Below the pieces are notes generated by a model. It did no database searches, was not told the origin of the DNA, and saw only the letters and a list, made by a program, of their open reading frames with translations. A stretch of 64,000 nt of DNA from Pseudomonadota bacterium. GTDB lineage: Bacteria; Pseudomonadota; Gammaproteobacteria; Xanthomonadales; Xanthomonadaceae. Location: assembly GCA_020161335.1 (NCBI GenBank), contig JAIUOJ010000001.1:102809-166808 (forward strand). The letters run 5' to 3'. The position numbers and the translations under genes are program-made. Below, piece after piece: positions 18,340 to 26,447 of this stretch. The number at the start of each line of letters is the position of its first letter. Position 1 is the stretch's first letter.

Positions 18340-18392
18340 GGGACGGGCGCGGCATGGCGTCCCGCCATGGTGCCAAACCCCCGCCCGGTCGC

Positions 18393-18546
18393 CCAGGGCC
18401 TGTTAACACTGAGGGCATATGTGGCACCCGCCGCACCGGCGTGCGCGGCTTGACCTGACGGCCAGCCAGGCCCTGCGCCACGCAGCCCCCCCTGGCCGCC
18501 ATCGGAGCGGCATGCGACGCATGCCATCGGTGCTAACAGGGCCTAG
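18393..18546. repeat. MITE-like element with imperfect terminal inverted repeats
   Basis: About 154 bp are bounded by 22-bp imperfect inverted repeats. The left end is CCAGGGCCTGTTAACACTG, and the right end read in reverse complement is CTAGGCCCTGTTAGCACCG. An internal 17-bp perfect palindrome lies at 18509-18525 (arms GGCATGCG and CGCATGCC). No transposase is encoded. Its right end supplies the TAG stop of the hemerythrin gene. I infer a small non-autonomous insertion or a REP-like element; no second full copy is visible in the window. Confidence 0.5.
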
Positions 18547-19019
18547 CGTGCCCGCGGGGACTCGGCGTTGAACAGCCGCAGCACGGTGCGCCGCAGCCAG
18601 CCGCCCTGCTCGTGGTGGCGGGCGAAGTCGTTGAGGTGGCGCTTGACCGCGTCGGAGTAGGCCTTGTCGTCGCCACGGATGTGGTTGAACAGCCAGCGCG
18701 CCAGCAGGGTGCGGAGTTCGTCGAGGATGTCGTCGCCGGCCTCGAAGCGCAGGCGGTAGTCCTGCACCCGCTTGGCGAAGATCTCGTGCACGCGCCGGTG
18801 CGCGGCGCTGAACGGATAGCCTGCCTGTTCCATCAGCGCCTCCTCGAACGCGAAGTGCGAGAGGGTGTAGTCGACCAGCTCGTCGAGCACCTCCACGATC
18901 GCCACCTGCGAGCCCGACTGCCGCGCGGCTTCGAGCTGGTTGATCATCTCGACGATGCGACGGTGTTGCCCGTCGATCACGTCGATCCCGGTATCCAGGT
19001 CGTCCTGCCAGACCAGCAT
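18543..19019 (-). CDS. Bacteriohemerythrin
   Basis: The 158-residue four-helix di-iron O2-binding protein has all its ligands visible: His19 ([12 protein letters not shown]), His55 and Glu59 ([11 protein letters not shown]), His74 and His78 ([10 protein letters not shown]), and His113 with Asp118 ([11 protein letters not shown]). It is expected to bind O2 in the cytoplasm, for storage, delivery or sensing. The start at ATG 19019 gives the canonical MxxWxxxLxTGIxxID opening. The C-terminal 30 residues ([25 protein letters not shown]) extend past the domain. The stop codon lies inside the terminal repeat of the adjacent MITE-like element, so the tail may have been altered by insertion. Confidence 0.92.
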   Translation of the reverse strand: MLVWQDDLDTGIDVIDGQHRRIVEMINQLEAARQSGSQVAIVEVLDELVDYTLSHFAFEEALMEQAGYPFSAAHRRVHEIFAKRVQDYRLRFEAGDDILDELRTLLARWLFNHIRGDDKAYSDAVKRHLNDFARHHEQGGWLRRTVLRLFNAESPRAR

Positions 19020-19131
19020 GGCGCATTCCCCCGTGCATGCGAACGGGGGCACTGTGCTGCGGCGTGGGTGCCGCGACATTGATCAGGCGCATTGACCCGC
19101 GGCGCGCGCTGCGCTCGCGGTGCGCGCGACG

Positions 19132-19542
19132 TCAGCCGCCGGTCGCGCGCGCAGGCGCCGGTTGCCAGGAGAAGACCAGCAGCACCAGGCCGGTGATGAT
19201 GAAGATCGCAATGCCCGACAGCAGGAAGGGATCGACGAACACCGGCGAGGCGAACTGGAACTCGCCGGCATGCATCCGGCGCCATCCGCCGAAGTGCTGG
19301 GTGACCGCGACCACCAGCCCGAACACCCCGAACACCGCCGCGAGGTATCGCACCAGCCAATGGCCGGGATTGGGCAGCAGCATCAACAGGCCGAGCAGTC
19401 CGATGACCGTGCGCTGCGCACGGCAGAACGGACACTTGTAGACCAGTCCGGCCAGGTCGACGGCCCAGGTGGCGAGGCTGAGCGCGATTGCGCCCAGGGC
19501 GATCCAGCGGATGTGGCGATGCAGCGTGTCCAGTGAAGGCAT
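19132..19542 (-). CDS. DsbB-like membrane protein with a single CPFC pair
   Basis: The 136-residue protein has four predicted membrane helices. Directly after TM1 comes YKCPFCRAQRTVIGLLGLLMLLP, which matches the DsbB segment CxxC...QR and places Cys37-Cys40 at the periplasmic face with Arg44, the residue that interacts with ubiquinone in DsbB. The second DsbB cysteine pair, normally in the periplasmic loop after TM3, is missing; that loop reads GGWRRMHAGEFQFAS. It may be a reduced quinone:disulfide oxidoreductase or a divergent protein that only keeps the fold. There is no DsbA gene nearby. Confidence 0.65.
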   Translation of the reverse strand: MPSLDTLHRHIRWIALGAIALSLATWAVDLAGLVYKCPFCRAQRTVIGLLGLLMLLPNPGHWLVRYLAAVFGVFGLVVAVTQHFGGWRRMHAGEFQFASPVFVDPFLLSGIAIFIITGLVLLVFSWQPAPARATGG

Positions 19543-19607
19543 GTGGCGTTTCCCTCGGGCCGCGGCGTGGCGGCGATGCGTGTTGTCTCACGCCGCCGCC
19601 GGCGGCA

Positions 19608-21977
19608 TCAAGGCTTGCGCGCGCGGGCGAAGGCTTCGGCGAGTGCGTTGTTGGCCGGCGGGCTGCTTTGCCGCGGGGCGTTCTGGCGCGATGCGTTGCC
19701 GCCGGAACGGTCTGCGCGTGGTGCATGGCGTTGTTCCCGCGGGGCAGGGTCGCGCCGGGCGTCGCTGCGAGGCTCGCGCGGCGTGGGCGTGTCGTCCAGC
19801 CGCCGCGTGAGCGCGATGCGCTTGCGGGCCACGTCGACCTCCAGCACCTTCACCTTGACGATGTCGCCAGCCTTCACCACCTCGCGCGGATCCTTCACGA
19901 ACTTGTCGGCCAGCGCGGAGATGTGCACCAGTCCGTCCTGGTGCACGCCGATGTCCACGAACGCGCCGAACGCGGCGACGTTGCTCACCACGCCTTCGAG
20001 GATCATGCCCTCGCGCAGATCCTTGATGTCCTCGACGCCATCGGCGAATTGCGCGGCCTTGAATTCGGGGCGCGGATCGCGGCCGGGCTTTTCCAACTCG
20101 CCGAGGATGTCGCGCACGGTGGGTTCGCCGAAACGTTCGTCCGTGAACTGCGCCGGCTTGAGCGAGCGCACGAAGCCCGCGTCGCCCACCAGTGCCTGGA
20201 TCGGCTTGCCGGTCGCGGCCACGATGCGTTCGACCACCGGATATGCTTCCGGATGCACGGACGAGGCATCCAGCGGCTCGTCGCCGTCGGCGATGCGCAG
20301 GAAGCCCGCGCATTGTTCGAAGGTCTTCTCGCCCAGGCGCGGCACCTTCAGCAAGGCCTTGCGCGACTTGAACGGGCCGTTGGCATCGCGATGCATGACG
20401 ATGTTCTCGGCCACGCCCGACGACAGCCCCGACACGCGCGACAGCAACGCGGCGGACGCGGTGTTGACGAACACGCCGACGGCATTCACGCAGTCCTCGA
20501 CCTTCGCGTCCAGCGTGCGTGCCAGCTTGTATTGATCCACGTCGTGCTGGTACTGGCCCACGCCGATCGCCTTGGGTTCGATCTTCACCAGTTCGGCCAG
20601 CGGATCCTGCAGCCGGCGCGCGATGGACACGGCGCCGCGCAGCGACACGTCGAGGTCCGGGAACTCCTTCGCCGCCAGTTCCGAGGCCGAATACACCGAG
20701 GCACCGGCTTCGCTGACCACGATCTTCTGCATCTTCAGCGCAGGCACGCGCTTGAGCAGGTCGCCGGCCAGCCTGTCGGTCTCGCGGCTGGCGGTGCCGT
20801 TGCCGATGGCGATCAATTGCACGCCATGCGCGGTGCAGAGCTTCTCCAGTGCCGCCAGCGATTGATCCCATTGGCGGCGCGGTTCGTGCGGATAGAGGGT
20901 GTCGGTGGCGACGAGTTTCCCGGTGGCATCGACCACCGCGACCTTGCAGCCGGTGCGAATGCCGGGGTCCAGGCCCAGCACGGCCTTCGGGCCGGCCGGT
21001 GCGGCCAGCAGCAGATCCTTGAGGTTGTCGCCGAACACCGCGATGGCTTCGGCTTCTGCCTGCTCGCGCGCCTGCGCGAACAGGTCGATCAACAGGTGCA
21101 GGTGCAGCTTGGCCTTCCACGTCAGGCGGCAGGCGTTGCGCAGCCACGCATCCGCGGCGCGGCCCTGGTCGCGGATGCCGGCATGCCATGCGACGCGGCC
21201 TTCGGCGTACAGATGGCCGGCATCGGGCTCGCTGCCCGGTTCGAGATCGAGGGTGATGAATTCCTCGCGACGGCCACGGAACAATGCCAGCAACCGGTGC
21301 GAGGGAATCTTCGCCAGCGATTCGGCATGGTCGAAGTAATCGCGGAACTTCTCGCCGGCCGCTTCCTTGCCTTCGACCACCTTCGCGCGGATCACGCCGA
21401 CCTCGTGCAGCCAAGCGCGCAATTCGCCGACCAGCGCGGCGTCCTCGCCCCAGCGTTCGATCAGGATCGCGCGCGCGCCTTCCAGCGCGGCCTTGGCGTC
21501 GGCGATGCCCTTGTCGGCATCGACGAACGTCGCCGCGAATGTTTCCGGCTCTTGTGTCGGATCGGCCAGCAGGCCATCGGCCAGCGGCTCCAGCCCGGCT
21601 TCGCGCGCGATCTGCGCCCGCGTGCGGCGCTTGGGCTTGTACGGCAGGTACAGGTCTTCCAGTCGCGCCTTGCTGTCGGCGTCGTCGATGTCCGCGCGCA
21701 GTTCGGGCGTCAGCTTGCCCTGTTCGTCGATGCTGGACAGGATCGCGGCGCGGCGGTCTTCCATCTCGCGCAGGTAGGTCAGGCGCGTTTCGAGGTTGCG
21801 CAGCTGCGTGTCGTCGAGCCCGCCGGTGACTTCCTTGCGGTAGCGCGCGATGAACGGCACGGTCGCGCCTTCGTCGAGCAGGGCGATGGCGGCGACGGCC
21901 TGTTCGGTCTTCGCGCCGATCCCGTCGGCGATGGTGGAAGCGATCTTGCGCGCGAGCGCGGGGGCAATGGGCTGCAT
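19608..21977 (-). CDS. tex: Transcription accessory protein Tex (S1 RNA-binding)
   Basis: The 789-residue product has the Tex order of domains. First come the N-terminal helical Tex domain ([21 protein letters not shown]) and a YqgF/RNase H-like domain ([18 protein letters not shown], about residue 330). HhH motifs follow with [11 protein letters not shown] and [22 protein letters not shown], and an S1 domain at about 655-730 ([24 protein letters not shown]). Tex binds nucleic acids and affects transcription and stress tolerance, although its mechanism is not fully known. The C-terminal about 60 residues are Pro/Arg/Ala-rich and low in complexity, as in other xanthomonads. The start at 21977 ([15 protein letters not shown]) fits homologues. 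Confidence 0.95.
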   Translation of the reverse strand: MQPIAPALARKIASTIADGIGAKTEQAVAAIALLDEGATVPFIARYRKEVTGGLDDTQLRNLETRLTYLREMEDRRAAILSSIDEQGKLTPELRADIDDADSKARLEDLYLPYKPKRRTRAQIAREAGLEPLADGLLADPTQEPETFAATFVDADKGIADAKAALEGARAILIERWGEDAALVGELRAWLHEVGVIRAKVVEGKEAAGEKFRDYFDHAESLAKIPSHRLLALFRGRREEFITLDLEPGSEPDAGHLYAEGRVAWHAGIRDQGRAADAWLRNACRLTWKAKLHLHLLIDLFAQAREQAEAEAIAVFGDNLKDLLLAAPAGPKAVLGLDPGIRTGCKVAVVDATGKLVATDTLYPHEPRRQWDQSLAALEKLCTAHGVQLIAIGNGTASRETDRLAGDLLKRVPALKMQKIVVSEAGASVYSASELAAKEFPDLDVSLRGAVSIARRLQDPLAELVKIEPKAIGVGQYQHDVDQYKLARTLDAKVEDCVNAVGVFVNTASAALLSRVSGLSSGVAENIVMHRDANGPFKSRKALLKVPRLGEKTFEQCAGFLRIADGDEPLDASSVHPEAYPVVERIVAATGKPIQALVGDAGFVRSLKPAQFTDERFGEPTVRDILGELEKPGRDPRPEFKAAQFADGVEDIKDLREGMILEGVVSNVAAFGAFVDIGVHQDGLVHISALADKFVKDPREVVKAGDIVKVKVLEVDVARKRIALTRRLDDTPTPREPRSDARRDPAPREQRHAPRADRSGGNASRQNAPRQSSPPANNALAEAFARARKP

Positions 21978-22071
21978 GGCATCCGGGGGCGTGCGGCGTC
22001 GCGCCGCGGTGGTGCGATTGTGGCGATCGCCGTGCCCGGCGTGAACCCGTTGACAAGCCGCCTCGCGCGGG

Positions 22072-22446
22072 TCAGGCGTCGCGCACCGCGTCGTCGCTGC
22101 GCCGCCGCCGCCAGGGCAGGGGCAGGCTGAACAGCATCAGCGCGAGCCAGGCGACCCGGCTCGAAGCGGTCTCGCGGTCGGGCGCCCGCAGCTGCGGCGT
22201 CGCCGGCGCGGCATCGTCGTCGATCGCGTACTCGCCGGCGTCCATCGCACGCAGGATCTCGCGTGCGCGCGCCGCCTGCGCCGTGGGCACGCGCAGGCGC
22301 GTGCCGCCGATCGCCAGCCGCCATTCCCAGTTCGCCACCGCCAGGTGTTCGTCGCCCATGTGCACGTCCAGCCCCTCGGCCAGCAGCAGGCCGCGCGCGA
22401 TCTGCGCCTCGATCGGATCGATGTAGCTGGCGACGGTGGTGAACAT
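22072..22446 (-). CDS. DUF2007-family putative signal-transducing protein
   Basis: The 124-residue product begins with a DUF2007 domain ([37 protein letters not shown] and [13 protein letters not shown]). DUF2007 proteins are often annotated as signal transducing, without mechanism. A C-terminal membrane helix follows ([20 protein letters not shown]), which would anchor the domain in the cytoplasm. Start 22446 gives the typical opening. It lies 94 bp upstream of tex on the same strand and may share its transcript. Confidence 0.7.
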   Translation of the reverse strand: MFTTVASYIDPIEAQIARGLLLAEGLDVHMGDEHLAVANWEWRLAIGGTRLRVPTAQAARAREILRAMDAGEYAIDDDAAPATPQLRAPDRETASSRVAWLALMLFSLPLPWRRRRSDDAVRDA

Positions 22447-22581
22447 GCGGCGGGCATCCGCGGGTCGGGCCTGGGCACAGGCTACGCTGGTAGGATGCGG
22501 CGCAGGAAGTCGTCGACCGGCGCAGCCTCCGTCCGGAGGGGTCGCGGCGACGACGTGCAGCCGCAGGCCCCGGTGTCCCGC

Positions 22582-23901
22582 ATGATGAACACGACCTCGA
22601 ATCCTTCCCGCCTGTGCGCCACGCTGCTGGCCGGCGTGCTGGCGCTGGCCGGCTGCGGCGGCGACGCCACGGCCCCGGCCGCGAAAGCCGATTCCGCGGC
22701 GCCCAGCCAGATCGGCGAATGGATGCTGCCGACGATGGCGCCGGGCTCGGCATCGCCGGGCCTCGCGGTGGCGCCGGATGGGCGGGTGCTGCTGAGCTGG
22801 ATCAATTCGCAGCATGGCCGTCGGCACGTGCTGCAGTTCGCCAGCTACTCGCCCGATTTCGCGCGCTGGATGCAGGCGCCGGCGACGATCGCCGTCGGCA
22901 ACAGCATGTTCGTCAACTGGGCCGACGTGCCGCACATGGCGGCCACGCCCGATGGCGCGCTGTGGGCGCACTGGCTGCAGAAGAGCGGCGATGCGCCCTA
23001 TGCCTACGACGTGGTGCTCACGCGCTCGCGCGACGGCGGCGCCAACTGGGCGCCACCGATCATGGCGCATGACGACGGCACCCGCACCGAGCACGGCTTC
23101 GTGTCGATGTGGGCGCAGGGCGAGGGCACCCTCGGCGTTGCGTGGCTGGATGGGCGCAACACGGGTGGCGGTGCGAATGGTCACGACGGCCACGACGACA
23201 GCGATGCGCATGCCGGGCACGACGGGTCGCAGCCGGCGATGACGCTGCGTGCCGCCCTGTTCGACGGCAACCTGCAGCGCAGTGGCGACGCCGAACTTGA
23301 TGCACGCGTCTGCGACTGCTGCCAGACCGCGGCGGCGATGACGAGCAAGGGCGTGCTGCTGGTCTATCGCGGGCGCAGCGATAACGAGATCCGCGATATC
23401 CACACCACCCGCTTCGATGGCAGTGCGTGGAGCGTGCCGAAGCCGGTGCATGCCGATGGCTGGAAGATGCCGGCCTGTCCGGTCAACGGACCCGGGGTCG
23501 CCGCGCGCGGCGATGCGGTGGTGGTGGCGTGGTACACCGAGGCGTCGGGCGAGCCGGAAGTGCGCCTCGCCGCCAGCGCCGATGCCGGAGAGGGGTTCGG
23601 TGCACCGGTTTCGCTCGATCGCGGCAAGCCGGTGCTCGGTCGCGTCGCGGTCGCCCTCGACGCGCAGCAGGCCTGGGTGCTGTGGTTGCGCGAGGAGGAC
23701 GCGGGTCAGTCGCTGTGGCTGTCGCGGCGCAGCGTGGACCTGGCGAGCGAATACGAACGCATCCAGGTGGCGAAGGTGCAGGGGCGCGGCCGCGCCACCG
23801 GCTTCGCGCCGATTGCGTTGGCCGAGGGTGCCGCCTACATCGTCTGGACCGACGTGGTCGACGGCGTGCCGGGCCTTAAGGGCGTGCGCGTGTCGCGATG
23901 A
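22582..23901 (+). CDS. Lipoprotein with BNR/sialidase-like beta-propeller, Cys-rich and His-rich insert
   Basis: The 439-residue product has a lipoprotein signal (lipobox LAGC, LLAGVLALAGCGGD) and repeated blades with sialidase-like motifs (VLTRSRDGGANWAPP, RLAASADAGEGFGAP). The propeller fold is inferred. Two features look metal-related: a His/Asp-rich loop around GANGHDGHDDSDAHAGHDG and a CDCCQT motif (ARVCDCCQTAA). Similar exported propellers with CDCC motifs are seen near copper or DUF-type envelope systems, but no function is known. Start ATG 22582 is followed by another ATG at 22585; either is acceptable. Confidence 0.7.
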   Translation: MMNTTSNPSRLCATLLAGVLALAGCGGDATAPAAKADSAAPSQIGEWMLPTMAPGSASPGLAVAPDGRVLLSWINSQHGRRHVLQFASYSPDFARWMQAPATIAVGNSMFVNWADVPHMAATPDGALWAHWLQKSGDAPYAYDVVLTRSRDGGANWAPPIMAHDDGTRTEHGFVSMWAQGEGTLGVAWLDGRNTGGGANGHDGHDDSDAHAGHDGSQPAMTLRAALFDGNLQRSGDAELDARVCDCCQTAAAMTSKGVLLVYRGRSDNEIRDIHTTRFDGSAWSVPKPVHADGWKMPACPVNGPGVAARGDAVVVAWYTEASGEPEVRLAASADAGEGFGAPVSLDRGKPVLGRVAVALDAQQAWVLWLREEDAGQSLWLSRRSVDLASEYERIQVAKVQGRGRATGFAPIALAEGAAYIVWTDVVDGVPGLKGVRVSR

Positions 23902-23949
23902 GCCCGGCACGGCGGCCTGGCCCGTGGCGGCGCGGCCGCGATCACCCGC

Positions 23950-24747
23950 ATGGGATGCGCCGCAGCGCGCGCCGGGCATCGCGCCGTGCCGGGTGACGCA
24001 CCCGCCGTCGGTGCTGCGGGCCGCGACGCCGCCGTCGCGCCCGCCGCGGCGCACGCACCGATCGGGGTGCTGCATCACGAGGCGCAGTTCGCCGTCGTCG
24101 ACAAGCCCGCCGGGCTGATGGTCCACGACAGCGCGCTGGCGCGTGGCGAAGACGATTTCCTCGCCGACCGCTTGCGCGTGCAGTTCGGTCGCCAGGTATT
24201 CCTCGTGCACCGGCTCGATCGCGCCACCAGCGGCTGCCTGCTGCTGGCCTTCGACCGCGAGACGGCCTCGGCGCTGGGCAAGGCGCTGATGGCCGGCGAC
24301 GTGGAGAAGCATTACCTCGCGGTGTGCCGCGGCTGGCCGGAGGCGCGCTTCAGCATCGACCATGCGCTCGATGGTGGCCCGGGCAAGCCGCTCAAGAAGC
24401 CGGCCGTGACCCACTTCGAGCGGTTGGCCGCGTGCGAACTCGACCTGCCGTCCGCCGGCTTCCCGACCTCGCGCTACGCCCTGCTGCGGGCGATCCCGGA
24501 GACCGGCCGCTTCCGCCAGATCCGCCGCCACCTCAAGCACGCCTCGCACCACCTCATCGGCGACACCAGCCACGGCGACGGCCGCCACAACCGGACCTTC
24601 CGCATGCTTGGCATCCACCGCATGCTGCTGCACGCACAGCGGTTGGCGTTCGCGCACCCGTCCAGCGGCGTGCGCGTGGTGGCGGAGGCGCCGCCGGACG
24701 CGGAACTCGCGAAGGCGCTGGCGTTGTTCGAACCCGCGGGCGCCTGA
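23950..24747 (+). CDS. truC: RluA-family tRNA/rRNA pseudouridine synthase (TruC-like)
   Basis: The family core begins at PIGVLHHEAQFAVVDKPAGLMVH and has the active-site motif VHRLDRATSGCLLLAF with catalytic Asp90 (counted from the ATG at 23950). RFRQIRRHLKHASHHLIGD is the typical RluA C-terminal motif, and DTSHGDGRHNRTFR resembles TruC, which modifies U65 of tRNA. The 265-residue frame starts at ATG 23950, but the first 35 residues are Ala/Gly-rich and not conserved, so a GTG at 23986 is a plausible true start. The DUF2059 gene converges on it with 6 bp between stops. Confidence 0.78.
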   Translation: MGCAAARAGHRAVPGDAPAVGAAGRDAAVAPAAAHAPIGVLHHEAQFAVVDKPAGLMVHDSALARGEDDFLADRLRVQFGRQVFLVHRLDRATSGCLLLAFDRETASALGKALMAGDVEKHYLAVCRGWPEARFSIDHALDGGPGKPLKKPAVTHFERLAACELDLPSAGFPTSRYALLRAIPETGRFRQIRRHLKHASHHLIGDTSHGDGRHNRTFRMLGIHRMLLHAQRLAFAHPSSGVRVVAEAPPDAELAKALALFEPAGA

Positions 24748-24753
24748 GCGGGC

Positions 24754-25269
24754 TCAGGGATCCTTCGTGCCGGCCTCGCCGCGCAGTTCGGCCTGCAGGT
24801 CCTGCATCAGCTGCTGCATGATCGGCTGCAGCTCCTGCATCGACAGCGCCATCGCCTGCGGCGACTTGCGCAGGATCGAGGCGCCGGTCGGGCTGCCGTA
24901 GAACGCCACCATGGCCTCGATCTCCTCCTTCGAGAACACCTGCGCATAGACGCGCGCCATGATCGGTTCCAGCGCGGGCCAGGACATGCGTTCCTGCACC
25001 TTGGCCTGCGCGCGCGCGGCCAGGTCCAGCATGCGTGCGCGGTCCTGGTCGGTCAGCTCGGCGCCGAACGCTTCTTCCACCAGCGCCTGCTGCGACGACG
25101 ACACCTGCCGCATCATGCCCGAGAGCATGTGCTCCATGTCCATCACTTCGAGCAGTCGCCGGACGTCGCTGGGCGAGGCCTGTTCCGCGTGCGACGGCGC
25201 CGCCGGGAACACGAGCGCCAGGGCGAGCAGAAGGCCGTGGGCGCGGGTTTTGTGAGACAGTGTGGCCAT
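24754..25269 (-). CDS. DUF2059-family exported protein
   Basis: The 171-residue product has a signal peptide (ending APSHAEQAS) and the DUF2059 pattern: helices with VRRLLEVMDMEHMLSGMMRQV, then MARVYAQVFSKEEIEAMVAFYGSPTGASILRKSP, the conserved F(S/T)xEE(I/L)xA(L/M)xxFYxSPxGxxxxxKxP motif. The C-terminus is Gln/Leu-rich and helical (QELQPIMQQLMQDLQAEL). The domain is exported and of unknown function. It is a standalone gene convergent with the pseudouridine synthase gene; the arfB gene starts 86 bp away on the opposite strand. Confidence 0.85.
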   Translation of the reverse strand: MATLSHKTRAHGLLLALALVFPAAPSHAEQASPSDVRRLLEVMDMEHMLSGMMRQVSSSQQALVEEAFGAELTDQDRARMLDLAARAQAKVQERMSWPALEPIMARVYAQVFSKEEIEAMVAFYGSPTGASILRKSPQAMALSMQELQPIMQQLMQDLQAELRGEAGTKDP

Positions 25270-25355
25270 CCTGGGGTCCCTCCTTCCTGTGTGGGTGCCG
25301 CGGGATCACGGGCCTCCTTCCGGACGCCCGCGAAACAGCATACGTGATCGCGTCG

Positions 25356-25760
25356 ATGGCCATCGAGATTCCAGAAGACGAACTGGTCGAACGCTTCGTG
25401 CGCGCCAGCGGCGCCGGCGGGCAGAACGTCAACAAGGTGGCGACCGCGGTCGAGCTGCGCTTCGATGTGGCGAACTCGCCATCGCTGCCGGAGGCGGTGC
25501 GCGCGCGCCTGCTGGCCCGGCGCGACCGGCGCGTGACCGACGACGGCGTGCTGGTGATCCAGGCCCAACGCTTCCGCACCCAGGAGCGCAACCGCGAGGA
25601 TGCGCGCGCGCGGCTGGCGGCCTTCATCGAGGCCGGGCTGCACGCGCCCAGGCCGCGCATCGCCACCAAGCCTTCGCGCGGCGCCCGGGAGCGCAGGCTG
25701 GGCGAGAAGCGGCAACGTAGTACGATCAAGCAGTCGCGCACGCGACGCGACTGGGACTGA
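25356..25760 (+). CDS. arfB: Peptidyl-tRNA hydrolase ArfB (YaeJ), rescue factor
   Basis: The 134-residue product has the GGQ motif at residues 21-23 (ASGAGGQNVNKVATAVEL) and a basic C-terminal tail (ATKPSRGARERRLGEKRQRSTIKQSRTRR) that inserts into the mRNA channel of stalled ribosomes. ArfB hydrolyses peptidyl-tRNA on non-stop ribosomes. Length agrees with E. coli (140). The ATG at 25356 is chosen; a GTG at 25344 is an alternative. It is followed after 28 bp by an acyltransferase gene and may share its transcript. Confidence 0.93.
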   Translation: MAIEIPEDELVERFVRASGAGGQNVNKVATAVELRFDVANSPSLPEAVRARLLARRDRRVTDDGVLVIQAQRFRTQERNREDARARLAAFIEAGLHAPRPRIATKPSRGARERRLGEKRQRSTIKQSRTRRDWD

Positions 25761-25788
25761 GCGACGGGCGATCAAGCGTGGGAGGCGC

Positions 25789-26394
25789 ATGACCGCAACC
25801 ACCGACGACGTGGTGCCACCGCTGCCGCCGAGCGCGCCGCGGGTGAAACCCAATGCCTTCACGCGCTGGCTGGGCCGCAGCGTGCTGCGGCTGGGCGGCT
25901 GGCGCCTGGTCGGGCCGCTGCCGGACGTGTCGAAGCTGGTGCTGATCGCCGCGCCGCATTCGTCCAACTGGGACGGCATCTGGGGCTTCGCCGCCAAGCT
26001 GGCGCTCGGCTTCGAGGTGAGGCTGCTGGGCAAGGCGCAACTGTTCTGGTGGCCGCTGGGCCCGCTGCTGCGCAGGCTGGGGGTGATCCCGGTCGACCGC
26101 AGTTCGCCGCACGGCACGGTGCAGCAGGCGGTGGAGATGATCCGCCGCAGCGAACGCATCTGGTACGCACTCGCGCCGGAGGGCACGCGCAAGCGCGTCG
26201 AACGCTGGAAGACCGGCTTCTGGAAGATCGCGCACGAAGCGCAGGTGCCGATCCTGCCGGCCTACTTCCACTATCCCGACAAGCGCATCGGCGTCGGCCC
26301 GCTGTTCGCCACGACCGGCGACATGGCCGCCGACATCGCCGCGCTGCGCGCATGGTACCGGCCGTGGATCGGCCGCAACCGCGGCACGGCGTGA
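25789..26394 (+). CDS. Lysophospholipid acyltransferase-family protein
   Basis: The 201-residue product has the PlsC motifs. Block I is HSSNWD with His57 and Asp62 (HX4D), block III APEGTRKR at about 129-136 with the Glu-Gly, and there are basic residues around LLGKAQLFWWP. It should transfer an acyl chain to a glycerol-lipid or similar acceptor at the inner membrane. The compact length and lack of many membrane helices resemble the MSMEG/Olsb-like group; the substrate is not known. The stop is followed closely by a bidirectional terminator shared with the TonB receptor gene. Confidence 0.85.
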   Translation: MTATTDDVVPPLPPSAPRVKPNAFTRWLGRSVLRLGGWRLVGPLPDVSKLVLIAAPHSSNWDGIWGFAAKLALGFEVRLLGKAQLFWWPLGPLLRRLGVIPVDRSSPHGTVQQAVEMIRRSERIWYALAPEGTRKRVERWKTGFWKIAHEAQVPILPAYFHYPDKRIGVGPLFATTGDMAADIAALRAWYRPWIGRNRGTA

Positions 26395-26400
26395 GCAAGA

Positions 26401-26428
26401 AAGAAGCCCGCGTGTCCGCGGGCTTCTT
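26401..26428. terminator. Bidirectional intrinsic terminator
   Basis: A 12-bp stem (AAGAAGCCCGCG at 26401-26412, CGCGGGCTTCTT at 26417-26428) encloses a TGTC loop. The A/T ends give a short U-tract in both directions. It lies between the acyltransferase (+) and the TonB receptor (-) and ends both transcripts. Confidence 0.85.
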
Positions 26429-26447
26429 GGCAGGCCGCGCGACCGGG

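Noticed and set aside
22072..24657. A minus-strand open frame of about 860 codons covering the propeller lipoprotein and pseudouridine synthase genes
   Set aside because: Only its last 125 codons (DUF2007 protein) look like a real gene; the rest is antisense to two well-supported genes.
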